Notes: a model not told the origin generated them from the sequence alone. A DNA stretch of 47,353 bases from CAWDMC01 sp963803295 (GCA_963803295.1 CAWDMC010000018.1:1-47353); one strand, 5' to 3'; counted from the stretch's first letter, positions 8,478-17,863 are shown. Program-made: numbers and translations.

Positions 8478-10620
8478 ATTCACTGGCCTGAAATGCGAGG
8501 GTCCCCTTCTCAATCCTCTTTTCAGTGGTCTTGCCGGGTAGGATAATCTTCAGATCGAACGTTCCTCCGCTATGAATGGTGAGCCGACAGGGCTCATCTG
8601 CGGTTTGGCGAGCCTTGCAAATCAACTCCACATAGAAATCTCCAAATTTCAGATTCTTGATGCCGTGTCTTTCGACTCTCGAGATGCGCCAGGTTATCGT
8701 CTTTTCCGGCACATTGATCTCAAACCCGAGAATGTACTCAATGAAGTTCGCGATCGGCCCTAACCCTCCCCAACCCACGAACTCCGAAGCACCGACGAAT
8801 TGCAACTTATCCGCTACGATGGCCTCCCTAATGGTCTTTTCCGCCTTATACGTAGCAACAACGGCATTGAAATATTTCTCGCCCAATTCTCGAGCCAATT
8901 CGGTCTCCCCGTTGGCTCTCACACCCTCCTGCACCATGCACTGAGGCGGCGGCCAGACAGTCCCGCTTGCCTCGTTGTAGCCTGCGCTGTCTGCCGAAAG
9001 GTTGGGAATTCCGTTAGGACGGTTAAACGAGTTACAATTCCGAACCTCTTGAATCACCTTCGAGATTCGTTCTTTGGGTACGATCTCGCCAAAAAGTGGT
9101 AATAAAGTATAGTATTGCTTATCAATGATTCCGGGCTCGGTTTCAGTTACGAACTCACCGGCCTTCTTTGATTCTCTGCACCTCGGAACTGGATGGTCTG
9201 GATCGCAGCGGTCGTTATAGATCCCGTGCTTCGCATCCCACAGTCGATCATTTACGATCTGCCCAATCTTTCGATGCTCCGTGCGGAAGAATTCTGCCAG
9301 ATCCTCACGTCCCACAGCTGTAGCAATTTTGGCGACATGAAGTGCCTCCGCCGCTCTGGGCGCAGTCACACCAACGGCGTAGTTTAGGGCGTCACCTCTG
9401 TAGTTCCGCAGCTCCACCGGGGTGAGCCCTTGGTTCCAATAGAGACCATCTCGATTACGTCTCATGTACATCATCCACCACTCGTAATTCTTAACGATCG
9501 GCGTCAAAACGTGCTTCAAGCGCTCAACATCACCGGAGAGCTCATAATACTTCCACTCCGCCCATCCCATTAGAAAAGGGGCTACGACAGGATAAGAGCT
9601 GTAGAGCTCCCGATTGTTCTTGTCTGACTCCCTGCAGATAAACCCATTCTCGTGCTGCCGGGCATAGGCATTGTCATATTGGCTGATAAACGGGTACGCT
9701 TGATGCCCGTATTTTGCGAAGAACATCATCGTCTCGCTGTCGAAAACTTGACTGCTCCCCCACGGCCCCCAAGAGCGAGTACCATTCACATTGGCCACCG
9801 CCTGATGATCAGGAGCATCCGGGGCCCAATACCATAAATCCAGCAACGTCTTCCAGCAGTACCAGTAAGCCTCTAAGGCTTCAGGATGACCGTCGAAAAC
9901 GGGAACGGGAAACTTGTCCTTGATTTCTTCAAACCTTGGGGGAGGCGGCGAATTGTAACTCTTCACCTCGTACCACGGTGACAGAGGTTCGTATTCACCG
10001 AATCTGACCGGCTTCATATGGCGGAAGTGAGCACCGATACGGGCATTTTTGTATCGGATATTCGAGTCCGTAGTCTCGTTGATTTGAGGCTTTCCCGTCG
10101 TGAAGCTTGCCTTAAAGCCCAAGTCCGGATGATCACCGTTTTCATCACGCGGTATGATTTGCCAGTAATACTTGTGCTCCGGCAGCACCGCCAGGCGCCA
10201 ACTGGTTATATGGTCCGGAAGGTCAACATCAACCAGCGGCCTGCTCATGTCCTCGTGCGGAGACACTCTCAGGTTCACACTCAGATAGTTCCAATACGGC
10301 ACCAGGGTCCCGCCGATCACAGCCTTCTCTTTGATCGCGTATTCCCATTCCAGCCTCGCGGTCAGGAAACTTTTTAAGACTTCCTCGTCGGCTGGAAAAC
10401 TCCCCTTCACCTTACTATCCGAAGATGGGTTGCTTTCTATCCGAGCCGGCGCAGATAGACCGGCAGCATCCGGCACCAGTAATCTCCCGAGTGCAGGGCC
10501 ACTCCCGCGGAGCGCCCCAGCCCTTATAAGCCTTCGGCGCGATACTCGAAGAAGAGACACGACTTCCCCGTCAGAACCGGGGCCTTGCTTGTGCATCACA
10601 GGTTTCGTTGACCTCGCCAC
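8476..10620 (-). CDS. Tat-exported MGH1-like glycosidase, paralogue B
   Basis: 714-aa paralogue of A with the same architecture: Tat signal (RVSRRRLIRAG), FN3-like N-terminal domain, (alpha/alpha)6 barrel, C-terminal beta-sandwich. The signal region differs completely from A, whereas residues of the FN3/barrel junction are identical (GFKASFTTGKPQINETTDSN and onward). Barrel motifs WGPWGSSQVFDSETMMFFAK and GLYWNQG are kept; the DDSPR site of paralogue C is replaced by a segment around YRGDALNYAVG. The start is uncertain: GTG 10620 lies 12 bp after the stop of C, but no strong Shine-Dalgarno is visible, and ATG 10596 or GTG codons further in are alternatives that still keep the twin-arginine motif. 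Expected to cleave the same class of alpha-linked oligosaccharide as A; substrate unknown. Confidence 0.82.
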   Translation of the reverse strand: MARSTKPVMHKQGPGSDGEVVSLLRVSRRRLIRAGALRGSGPALGRLLVPDAAGLSAPARIESNPSSDSKVKGSFPADEEVLKSFLTARLEWEYAIKEKAVIGGTLVPYWNYLSVNLRVSPHEDMSRPLVDVDLPDHITSWRLAVLPEHKYYWQIIPRDENGDHPDLGFKASFTTGKPQINETTDSNIRYKNARIGAHFRHMKPVRFGEYEPLSPWYEVKSYNSPPPPRFEEIKDKFPVPVFDGHPEALEAYWYCWKTLLDLWYWAPDAPDHQAVANVNGTRSWGPWGSSQVFDSETMMFFAKYGHQAYPFISQYDNAYARQHENGFICRESDKNNRELYSSYPVVAPFLMGWAEWKYYELSGDVERLKHVLTPIVKNYEWWMMYMRRNRDGLYWNQGLTPVELRNYRGDALNYAVGVTAPRAAEALHVAKIATAVGREDLAEFFRTEHRKIGQIVNDRLWDAKHGIYNDRCDPDHPVPRCRESKKAGEFVTETEPGIIDKQYYTLLPLFGEIVPKERISKVIQEVRNCNSFNRPNGIPNLSADSAGYNEASGTVWPPPQCMVQEGVRANGETELARELGEKYFNAVVATYKAEKTIREAIVADKLQFVGASEFVGWGGLGPIANFIEYILGFEINVPEKTITWRISRVERHGIKNLKFGDFYVELICKARQTADEPCRLTIHSGGTFDLKIILPGKTTEKRIEKGTLAFQASE
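9800..10181. repeat. 382-bp direct repeat, copy in glycosidase B
   Basis: Partner of the repeat at 7702-8083, with two mismatches seen by eye. Recombination between the copies would delete 2098 bp and leave a chimeric B/A gene in frame. Confidence 0.85.
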
Positions 10621-10632
10621 ACTTCTGTAACG

Positions 10633-12612
10633 CTAGCTGACAACAAGTTTGGTACGTCCCCTGGTGACGGAGTGGACCGAAGACCGGTCCTGCACGAAGA
10701 CCCTGAGGACGAAGTCCCCTGTGCTCTCGCAAGTTAGGTGACAAGGATCGTTGGCGCTTTGTCGCTCGTCACAGAGTAGCTTCATCGAAGCTCCGCCCAT
10801 GGCTAAGTTTTCTATGCCGTGTTGGTCTTGCCTGTTTATCCGCCACTCAATCGTGTTATCTGGCGCGTTCACGTTGAACCCGAGCACATACTCGATCAAA
10901 TCCGACACGGGCCCAATCCCGCCCCAACCCACAAACTCTTTCACTCCATGGCCCGTGGCAGAATCCGGAGCCAGGTTTTCGGTGATGGTGTGCTCGCGTT
11001 CATAGGCCTCGAGGATCGCTGAAAGGTATTTATGCGCGAGATCACTTGCCAACTTCCAACGACCGTTCACGCGCAGTCCTTCCTGGACCACACATTGCAC
11101 CGGCGGCCATACGGATCCTCTCCAGTATTGGCCACTCTCCCGGTAGCCCCTGCTGTCGGCGGAAAGGCTCGGGACGCCGCTGTACCTGTAAAAGGATTTC
11201 GGATTAGTGAGTTCCCGAACCAGCCCTTCAACCCCCTTTTCAGTCGCAATCCCCGCGATTAAGGGCCAAAACATGTGGCAATGCTTGCAATACACCCCTG
11301 GCTCGAGTTCGGTGATGAATCTTCCGTCCTGGGTCAAGTCGTTATACAGTGCGTGGTCTGCATCCCAGAAGCGTTCATTGACCAGAAGTCGAAGAGCAGC
11401 ATGCTCGCTTTCAAAAAACAGAGCAATGTCGTTCCGGCCCGCGAGGCGCGCGATTCGCGCCCCATAGAGCGCGGCGAGCGCCTGATAGGAGTTTGCGGAC
11501 ACCGCGTAGTACATCAGGTCATTTCTGGGCGAGTCATCTGCTTCGTTCAGCCCGTCAATCCAGTACAATCCATTCCTGCGTCGCTGATATTTCATCCACC
11601 ATTCGTAGTGCTTCACAATTGGCAGCAGAACCCGCTGCAGTCGTTCTGCATCGTTTGACAGTCTGTAGTACTCCCATTCTACCCACGCGAAGAGCGGTGG
11701 ATTAAGCGGGAACGTCGCATACACTTCCCGGTTGTTGCTGTCCGCTTCCCTGCAAATGAACCCGTTGTCGTGCTGGCGAGCGTAGCAGTTATCCAACCAC
11801 TCTATAAATGGATACGTCCTGTGCCCGTATCTGGCGAAGTGCAGCATGAAGGAACTGTCAAAGACCATGGTACTCCCCCAGGCCCCCCAAGTTCGCAGGC
11901 CATTCAGATTCGCCACGGCTTGATGGTCCTGTGCCGCGGGAGCAAAGGACCAAACTCCCAATAAAGTCTTCCAGCAGTACCAATACAAATCCACCAAGGA
12001 CTTCGCCGCGCCAAGAATGGGAATGGGCAGGCAGCTTTTGATTTCGTCGAAGGCTGGCGGCGGCCCGCCCATAAAGCTCTTTCGGCTGTACCACGGAGAC
12101 AACGGCTCATGCTTGGAAAACTGGACAACCCCCCTCGTCTTCCGTGCTTGCCAATGGGCTCCCTCACGAGGGTTCTTGTATCTGATTCGATCGTCATCTA
12201 TGTCCTTGATTTCCGGCTCTTCGGTTCTGAAATGATGCTGCGCAGAGGCTTCCGGGTGCTCGCCGTGTTCGTCGATTGGAATTACCGCCCAATAATAGGT
12301 AGTGTAAGGAGTCACAGGAATGCGATGGCAAGTCTTGTCCTCTGGCAGGCGCAGGTCAATGAAAGGATCCTGCAAGTTCTCGTGTAAAGAAACACGTAGA
12401 ATCACTCCGGAGTATGGCAGAAGCATGTCGCCGTAATAGCCTTTTGCCGGTTTCGTCGGATAGTCCCAGGTGAGCGTCGCAGTCAGAAACCCTGGACTCG
12501 ATCCCTCACCAAGGCTTTTTTCATCACCTCCCACCTCTACATGAAGCCGATAACTGCCGGCCGCGGCTGCACCATAGGCGGCACCAAGAAAGCTCCGTCG
12601 GGTCATTCCCAT
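10633..12612 (-). CDS. Tat-exported MGH1-like glycosidase, paralogue C
   Basis: 659-aa exported member of the same (alpha/alpha)6-barrel glycosidase family as A and B but clearly more distant. Tat signal TRRSFLGAA; FN3-like domain ending YYWAVIPIDEHGEHPE; barrel with WGAWGSTMVFDSSFMLHFAR, NCYARQHDNGFIC, GLYWIDG; and KEFVGWGGIGP. It alone of the four copies retains D359-D360-S-P-R363 after GLYW, the position where GH63 and related clan GH-G enzymes carry an active-site Asp. It is therefore the copy most likely to be a conventional hydrolase. The start at 12612 (or ATG two codons later) has AGGAGAG about 11 nt upstream. It is the first of the three close-packed glycosidase genes and follows the TonB receptor after 620 bp. 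Confidence 0.82.
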   Translation of the reverse strand: MGMTRRSFLGAAYGAAAAGSYRLHVEVGGDEKSLGEGSSPGFLTATLTWDYPTKPAKGYYGDMLLPYSGVILRVSLHENLQDPFIDLRLPEDKTCHRIPVTPYTTYYWAVIPIDEHGEHPEASAQHHFRTEEPEIKDIDDDRIRYKNPREGAHWQARKTRGVVQFSKHEPLSPWYSRKSFMGGPPPAFDEIKSCLPIPILGAAKSLVDLYWYCWKTLLGVWSFAPAAQDHQAVANLNGLRTWGAWGSTMVFDSSFMLHFARYGHRTYPFIEWLDNCYARQHDNGFICREADSNNREVYATFPLNPPLFAWVEWEYYRLSNDAERLQRVLLPIVKHYEWWMKYQRRRNGLYWIDGLNEADDSPRNDLMYYAVSANSYQALAALYGARIARLAGRNDIALFFESEHAALRLLVNERFWDADHALYNDLTQDGRFITELEPGVYCKHCHMFWPLIAGIATEKGVEGLVRELTNPKSFYRYSGVPSLSADSRGYRESGQYWRGSVWPPVQCVVQEGLRVNGRWKLASDLAHKYLSAILEAYEREHTITENLAPDSATGHGVKEFVGWGGIGPVSDLIEYVLGFNVNAPDNTIEWRINRQDQHGIENLAMGGASMKLLCDERQSANDPCHLTCESTGDFVLRVFVQDRSSVHSVTRGRTKLVVS

Positions 12613-13232
12613 GCTGGCATTTTCTCTCCTTGCTCTCTCTCGCTCTTTGAACTGACAAAATAAGGTTCGATGACTTCACCATGGTTTTGAGGGCCGTGGC
12701 AACGTGACACACCGGGCACTCACAATTGGAACGACGTCTGTATTACAGCGGGGTGTCTTTGGTTGGCCGGAAATCGCAGTGACAGGTTGGGCTTGGTGGC
12801 AATTAAGCCTGCAAACATCATCAGAGCCGCACAAGCTCGTTCCGCCATGCGCAGGAATATCAAACGTCTTCGCCCTCTCCCCATCACGCCTCAACCCTGC
12901 GGTGCTGTGCAAATGAAAGAGGGATGCTGGTGATCGGTTTGTAGGGTCGAGACCGGTCTTTCCCAGCTCACGTGTCTTTTCCCGATGACGCCTGAGTTCA
13001 AGAGCGACGTACTGGGCGCAGCGCCAACCATCGCGCTATCGACTCTCAGACCTTGTTCCGCGATAGGTTCTTGAAATCGGGACCGCAGTGAGGCAGTCTC
13101 AGTATTTCAAGGGAAGCGCAGAGTAATCATTCCCAGGCGAATTACCCCGGCACAGTGCCCCTCATGACGGGGGCCCATGTCACATAGTTTGCAACTTCGG
13201 TCCACCTTGCGGAAAGATGCTCCCAACGACCC
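12613..13232. other. 620-bp non-coding leader upstream of glycosidase C
   Basis: Between the stop of the TonB receptor gene and glycosidase C, both on the minus strand. No gene, RNA or repeat was recognised; only short unmatched reading frames. The length suggests that the glycosidases may have their own promoter or a long 5' leader. Confidence 0.5.
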
Positions 13233-16200
13233 TCAGAATTCTATTCTCGCGAAGATTTGGATAGACCTTCCCGCACTGGCACTTGTGATCTTCCCGTAGG
13301 ACACGGAATCGATGTTCCTATTCGGGGCTCCAAAGATATGCCTGTTAAACAAGTTAAAGAGATCGGCGCCAATCTTTACCTTTCCCTGCTCCTCCTTGAA
13401 CGGAATAGACTTATGTATCGAGATATCTTCGTTATATCTAGCGCAGCTTCGAACGTTGCTGTAATTGGGGCCCATGTGCCCGAAGGTATTGGTTGGTGGG
13501 TCCACAAGCACACCCGGATTAAAATATACGTCCGTAGCAGGGTCGAAGCTGCCACAGCTTACGGCTGAGCGGATGTCAGCAGTCGTCTTGCCCGAGGCAA
13601 AGTCTGGCCGAACCGGCGTGCTGGGCACTCCCGCAGCAGCGCTGTCTCCTGTGGTTAGCAATCTAATATTGGTACTGAATCCGATGGGGGCGCCCGACGC
13701 ATAAGAATGGATGCCACCGATAGTCCATCCTCCAACCACATACTTGCTGAATACATCTCGGTGGTTTAGAAATCTTTTGCCGTGCCCGAGCGGTAACTCG
13801 TACGCGTAGCTTATGACCAGATGACTCGGAAATGGCATTGTAGCATCCATTGCCTTTTCATTTCGGCGGTTGTAAGCATCTTGCACCCCATTGGCAAAGA
13901 CGGCGGTGCCCGCCCCAATGTTACCGGAAGTTGCAGTATCGGTCAGACCCTTAGCAATCGTTTCCCCCACCAAGAAACTAAGCCCGTTCGAAAACCGTTT
14001 CTGCAATTTGAACTGAACCGAGTGGTATAGGGAGTTGCCGATTGAAGGGTTACCTCCGTTAATGCCCAGAAACTGGGGGTATGGCCGAAGAGACTGACCC
14101 ACACTTCCCTCAAATCCCGGGAAGGGCGCTCTGTACCCCGCGGTGATTGCTTCGGGGGAATTGATATCCGCAAGTAAAAGCGATCCGAGGCTCCCGTACT
14201 TGGCATAATCGAGCTGATTAATCTCCATCAAATTGGCGGTACCGATGTGGTGCGAAAGGTTGCCGGCATAGGCTACTTCCAGAAGCATCTGCCCCCGCAG
14301 TTCGCGCTGCACGCTGAAGTTTACTATTTGAACTTGCGCAGGAGGGTGGGCTTGGCTTGGGTCGTGCCAACTTGCGCCACTACCATTGCCGAGTGTCGGG
14401 TCAAGCACCGGATTAATATTGAATTGCCCGATCGGGAATCCGCTGTCCCAGTTGAAAGCGGGTGTAGCGCCCGCGTTGCTCGATGCAACATTTAAAGTGG
14501 GCCTGAAGCCCGCTCGGAATTCAAACTCGCCACTCCACTGGCTGACTGGCGCCCAAAAGAGGCCATAACTCCCACGAAGCACTGTGTTTGTGGTGAGCTT
14601 GTAAGCGAAACCAACCCTCGGCCCAAACCCTTTCAGGTAAGGATCGCTGAAACGGGTCTTGCCGCTACGGCCTGGACCAGTGCCTAAGAACTCCAGCGCA
14701 CCTAGCAATCCACCAGCCGCAGCATTTGGAATGGTTGGCGAAAATGACGTCGCGGTATCATGCAGTTCGTGATACGGTGGCTGGTATTCCCAGCGCAAGC
14801 CGGCATTCAATGTCAGCTTTGGCGATACACGGTATTCATCCTGCACGAAAACTCCAAAATACTTGGATCGCAAACCTTTCTCGAAGGGACGCAGGGTATT
14901 GGCGTTATCGACAGTTCCCAGGAGAAAACTTGCGTAGCCCACGCCTGTCTGGTTTGCAAAGGCCGTACCCGGAAGACCTGTTTCCGCCGGAAGGAAAGTG
15001 AAATTCCCACCTGAGATACCATCGGTAGGGAAGTTTGCATTCCAAGTATAGTAGCTTGCACCGAACGCGAGCGAGTGCTTGCCACGAAGCAGATGGAAAT
15101 TGTCCTGGAACTTCCAGTTGGTGTCTGCTTCCCCTCCCGAACAACCCCCTATGCCCCACGTCCCATAATCGGTAATATTCGAGACGGGCACGCAAGTGGA
15201 GAAAACACCCTTCATTCCGACTTCAGCGCCACTATTCGCCGCGGTTTGAGAACCACTCCACTGGTTGGTGCGGTTCATCCCTGCTAGGAATTCGTTCACG
15301 GTCGATGGGCTGAGGTTTCGCGTATAGGACACACGAACATGGTTATTACGGACCCAGTGGGTGCTTCCGCTGAAAAAATCTGGTATCACGGTAGGCTGTA
15401 GGAATGGTGGGGTTCTTAACCAACTGTGGCTGACAGAAAGCCGGCCTTTATCCGTGACATAGTCGATTTTCGCTAGGTCAGAGTATTCGTGCTGAACACT
15501 CACTCCACCGGAAGCAACCAAATTATTCACCAGTCCGGAACTATTGGGCTCCGGAAAGTGCGATTGGTACTTCGATGAAACGTCACTAAAGCCCCCTGGA
15601 ATGAGGTTATTTGGGAAAGGATCCCGTACCAGGCCTGTACCACTCGCCACCAAGAGTGTCTTCGGATCGACATTCCCAGCGGTCACTTGCCGAGACGTGC
15701 TCGGATCATAGATTTCTCCGTTTAACACAGGACGCCCTAAATTGTCGGTTCCAATTTGAGAGCCAAGAAATGCCGAGAAGTCCCCATTTTTCATTCCGTC
15801 TGTTGGCACCGACAAGATCGAGCCCGACACGTTGTTGTGCAAAATCAATGTCGTGAAGTTGAAATAGAAGAACATTTTGTTTCGACCATCATAGACGTGT
15901 GGGATGAACACAGGCCCTCCCAGCGAAAAGCCTAGTTCATTTTGCTTGTAGATGGCAACGTCAGGGGAAAAGAAGTTCCGGGAGTCCAGAGCATTGTTTC
16001 GCACGTAGTCATAGGCGCTCCCATGGAGCTGGTTTGTGCCCGATTTGGTAGCAAACGATATATAGCCCCCGCCGGTTGCGCCATACTCCGCGTTTGCGCT
16101 GGTCTCCACCTTGAATGAGTCAAGGACCTCAACCGAAGGTGGCCCGTTTATGACTGATCCGACAGCCGGGTTATACTCGGCTCCCAGCCCGTCAACCAGG

Positions 16201-16754
16201 ACTTCATTATTCAAGCCAACCCCACCGTTTACATTGTTCGCGAAACCGGCATTTTCAACGCCGGGGACAGCCGCAAGATAACTGTATGGGGTTCGCCGGT
16301 TTTGGTTCACCTGAAGCGGCAAGTCCACCATGTGCTCAGGTTCAAGGGCAACACCAAGTGCAGTCGTCCGCTCTTCCACTAAAGGGGCGGCAGCCGTGAC
16401 CGCTACCTCGGTGCGGGCCGATCCAACCTGAAGCGTGAAATCTACTCGAGCCTCCATACCGGCAGTTAATTTTAGCTTCTCCTGGGTCATCTTCTTGAAG
16501 CCGGTGTGTTCTACCGTCAGCGAATAGTCGCCGATCGGCAATCCAATAAACTGGTACGTGCCAGCGTCATTACTGGTTGTCGAAGATTCGGTTCGGGTTG
16601 CGGTCTGGAGGACAGTCACTTGCGCCCCCGGAACGACTGCCCCCGTTGGATCAGTTATCAACCCGCTTATACTTGCTCGGTCTATCTGCGCTGAGCATAT
16701 GGTGGTCCACGCAAGGACAAAGAAGATCATCACGCCTAATTGTCGGGATCTCAT
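13233..16754 (-). CDS. TonB-dependent receptor, Oar-like, with carboxypeptidase-regulatory domain
   Basis: 1173-aa outer-membrane receptor for energy-dependent uptake of large or scarce ligands, probably oligosaccharides here. Signal peptide (about 1-23, ends ICSAQ); a carboxypeptidase-regulatory-like Ig fold at about 25-115 (ASISGLITDPTGAVVPGAQV, GTYQFIGLPIGDYSLTVEH); a plug region at about 120-260 (VNGGVGLNNEVLVDGLGAEY); then a beta-barrel rich in Gly/Tyr/Phe ending in Phe (FARIEF), as outer-membrane barrels do. This architecture is very common in Acidobacteriota. ATG 16754 is chosen over a GTG 162 bp upstream: AAAGGAGG lies 9 nt before it and the signal peptide starts there. It leads the minus-strand cluster of glycosidases, the natural partner for import of their products. 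Confidence 0.9.
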   Translation of the reverse strand: MRSRQLGVMIFFVLAWTTICSAQIDRASISGLITDPTGAVVPGAQVTVLQTATRTESSTTSNDAGTYQFIGLPIGDYSLTVEHTGFKKMTQEKLKLTAGMEARVDFTLQVGSARTEVAVTAAAPLVEERTTALGVALEPEHMVDLPLQVNQNRRTPYSYLAAVPGVENAGFANNVNGGVGLNNEVLVDGLGAEYNPAVGSVINGPPSVEVLDSFKVETSANAEYGATGGGYISFATKSGTNQLHGSAYDYVRNNALDSRNFFSPDVAIYKQNELGFSLGGPVFIPHVYDGRNKMFFYFNFTTLILHNNVSGSILSVPTDGMKNGDFSAFLGSQIGTDNLGRPVLNGEIYDPSTSRQVTAGNVDPKTLLVASGTGLVRDPFPNNLIPGGFSDVSSKYQSHFPEPNSSGLVNNLVASGGVSVQHEYSDLAKIDYVTDKGRLSVSHSWLRTPPFLQPTVIPDFFSGSTHWVRNNHVRVSYTRNLSPSTVNEFLAGMNRTNQWSGSQTAANSGAEVGMKGVFSTCVPVSNITDYGTWGIGGCSGGEADTNWKFQDNFHLLRGKHSLAFGASYYTWNANFPTDGISGGNFTFLPAETGLPGTAFANQTGVGYASFLLGTVDNANTLRPFEKGLRSKYFGVFVQDEYRVSPKLTLNAGLRWEYQPPYHELHDTATSFSPTIPNAAAGGLLGALEFLGTGPGRSGKTRFSDPYLKGFGPRVGFAYKLTTNTVLRGSYGLFWAPVSQWSGEFEFRAGFRPTLNVASSNAGATPAFNWDSGFPIGQFNINPVLDPTLGNGSGASWHDPSQAHPPAQVQIVNFSVQRELRGQMLLEVAYAGNLSHHIGTANLMEINQLDYAKYGSLGSLLLADINSPEAITAGYRAPFPGFEGSVGQSLRPYPQFLGINGGNPSIGNSLYHSVQFKLQKRFSNGLSFLVGETIAKGLTDTATSGNIGAGTAVFANGVQDAYNRRNEKAMDATMPFPSHLVISYAYELPLGHGKRFLNHRDVFSKYVVGGWTIGGIHSYASGAPIGFSTNIRLLTTGDSAAAGVPSTPVRPDFASGKTTADIRSAVSCGSFDPATDVYFNPGVLVDPPTNTFGHMGPNYSNVRSCARYNEDISIHKSIPFKEEQGKVKIGADLFNLFNRHIFGAPNRNIDSVSYGKITSASAGRSIQIFARIEF

Positions 16755-16763
16755 TTGACTAGA

Positions 16764-16771
16764 CCTCCTTT
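16764..16771 (-). promoter_or_regulatory. Strong Shine-Dalgarno of the TonB receptor
   Basis: AAAGGAGG on the minus strand, 9 nt before ATG 16754. It fixes the start and excludes the longer GTG-started frame. Confidence 0.8.
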
Positions 16772-17185
16772 GGAATTCACGATCAAGCCCCCCGGCCTCA
16801 GAGAGGTGGCATCTCACGCTATGTCTCGGCTTGAGATGCAGATTGTCTGTACTGGTGCTCCACCCATGCCGAGACTGCCGTCCAGGTAAACATCCACCCG
16901 ACTCGGTTTCGACCACGATGGCACCTTACGCATCACACCGATGGTCTTCATCCACCGAGACTTTCTTTTCACGAGCTGGACGCTTCTGCCGACTGATGCC
17001 GTAATCCAGGTGGTGGGTTATGCGCTGGTTCATGGCACCGCCGCGGTTGATCTGTCCCGCGTAAGGAAGTCACCCGCCCCAGCGAATCTCACGCCAAAAT
17101 CTTGGGTGCCATCGTTTTTGTCGGCGCCTAGATTAGAAAAGCGATAAAAGCAGATCCCTCATCCAAAAGCACAATTAATTTGCCT

Positions 17186-17206
17186 ATGCAGGCTACACTA
17201 CTGCAT
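17186..17206. promoter_or_regulatory. Operator-like inverted repeat across the -10 site
   Basis: ATGCAG and CTGCAT form a perfect 6-bp inverted repeat with a 9-bp spacer that contains the whole candidate -10 hexamer. A dimeric repressor bound here would block the promoter. No regulator gene is visible in the window to pair with it. Confidence 0.3.
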
Positions 17207-17222
17207 GATTTGCATTTGTCAA
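17195..17222 (-). promoter_or_regulatory. Sigma70-like promoter candidate upstream of TonB receptor
   Basis: On the minus strand, a consensus -35 TTGACA (17217-17222), a 16-nt spacer and TAGTGT as -10 (17195-17200), within an A+T-rich stretch unlike its surroundings. A transcript from it would have a leader of about 430 nt before the receptor gene. The weak -10 keeps this tentative. Confidence 0.35.
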
Positions 17223-17439
17223 GTGTTTTTTAAATTTTGTTCAAAATATTTATTTGCTCCGCTAAACCGCTAACACTAGGTCAAGACCGGACTCTTTTAC
17301 GCCGTCTTGGCCGCCTAGCTCGGCGTTGCAATGGAGCTTGCCTTGGCGAATCACGTCGATGAAGTTGCCCTCCATGTCGGGCCGCCTCCGGCACAAATTA
17401 TCCTGAAAGAATAAGGACGCAAAAAAGAGTCCGCAAGTC

Positions 17440-17700
17440 TCGGCCTGAGTTTTTGCAGGTAAACGCCAGGCTGGATGGTAAGATCGAAACCGAAGAGGAA
17501 CGGATGAAGGCAGTCTACGAGGGCATTAAGGGCTACCAACGGGTTGTGGGGGTCGAAGGGATTGCCTCGATCACTGGGGCCGGTTACCGCCATGAACGAT
17601 GGTAAGACCTTTAAAATAGGAAGAGCAGTCAATTCGCCGCATGGGCTCGGATTGGTGCCCAGGTAACACTCCTCCAGCAGGGAATTGCCGGGAAAGTCAC
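17440..17700 (+). pseudogene. IS110-family transposase remnant
   Basis: Decayed C-terminal part of an IS110-type transposase (DEDD transposase/transposase_20 region). One frame reads LQVNARLDGKIETEEERMKA, then GYQRVVGVEGIASITG; after a frameshift near 17590 the text continues TAMNDGKTFKIGRAV, GLGLVPR, followed by an in-frame TAA where intact family members usually have Gln before HSS. The order and spacing match the family signature around GLxPRQHSSGG. No start, no catalytic N-terminal domain and no element ends can be seen, so this is an immobile fossil. Confidence 0.65.
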
Positions 17701-17863
17701 GTGGTCACGTTGGTCATGTTGACGCTACTGAATTTGCGGCCTGTCGGTCGACAAAGGACAGAGGATTTGGGGCGGGCAGAGCAGAAGGGCGGGGTAGCTT
17801 CGGCTGGCCCGCAGGAATCACAGGGGTGACTGAGCCCGGTAAGCGGGGAGGTGATTGCAGAAT

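Larger units (their letters stand above)
16772..17863. other. Long intergenic region between divergent receptor and TPR genes
   Basis: About 1.1 kb between the TonB receptor (minus) and the TPR gene (plus). It holds the promoter-like site and inverted repeat at 17186-17222, an A+T-rich patch at about 17150-17270 and the IS110 remnant at 17440-17700. The remaining sequence shows no recognisable gene. Confidence 0.55.

Noticed and set aside
13010..13080. tRNA-like stems in the leader of glycosidase C
   Set aside because: No complete cloverleaf, T-loop or acceptor stem could be drawn.
13150..13180. CCCC/GGGG hairpin after the TonB receptor
   Set aside because: Only a 4-bp stem; not convincing as a terminator.
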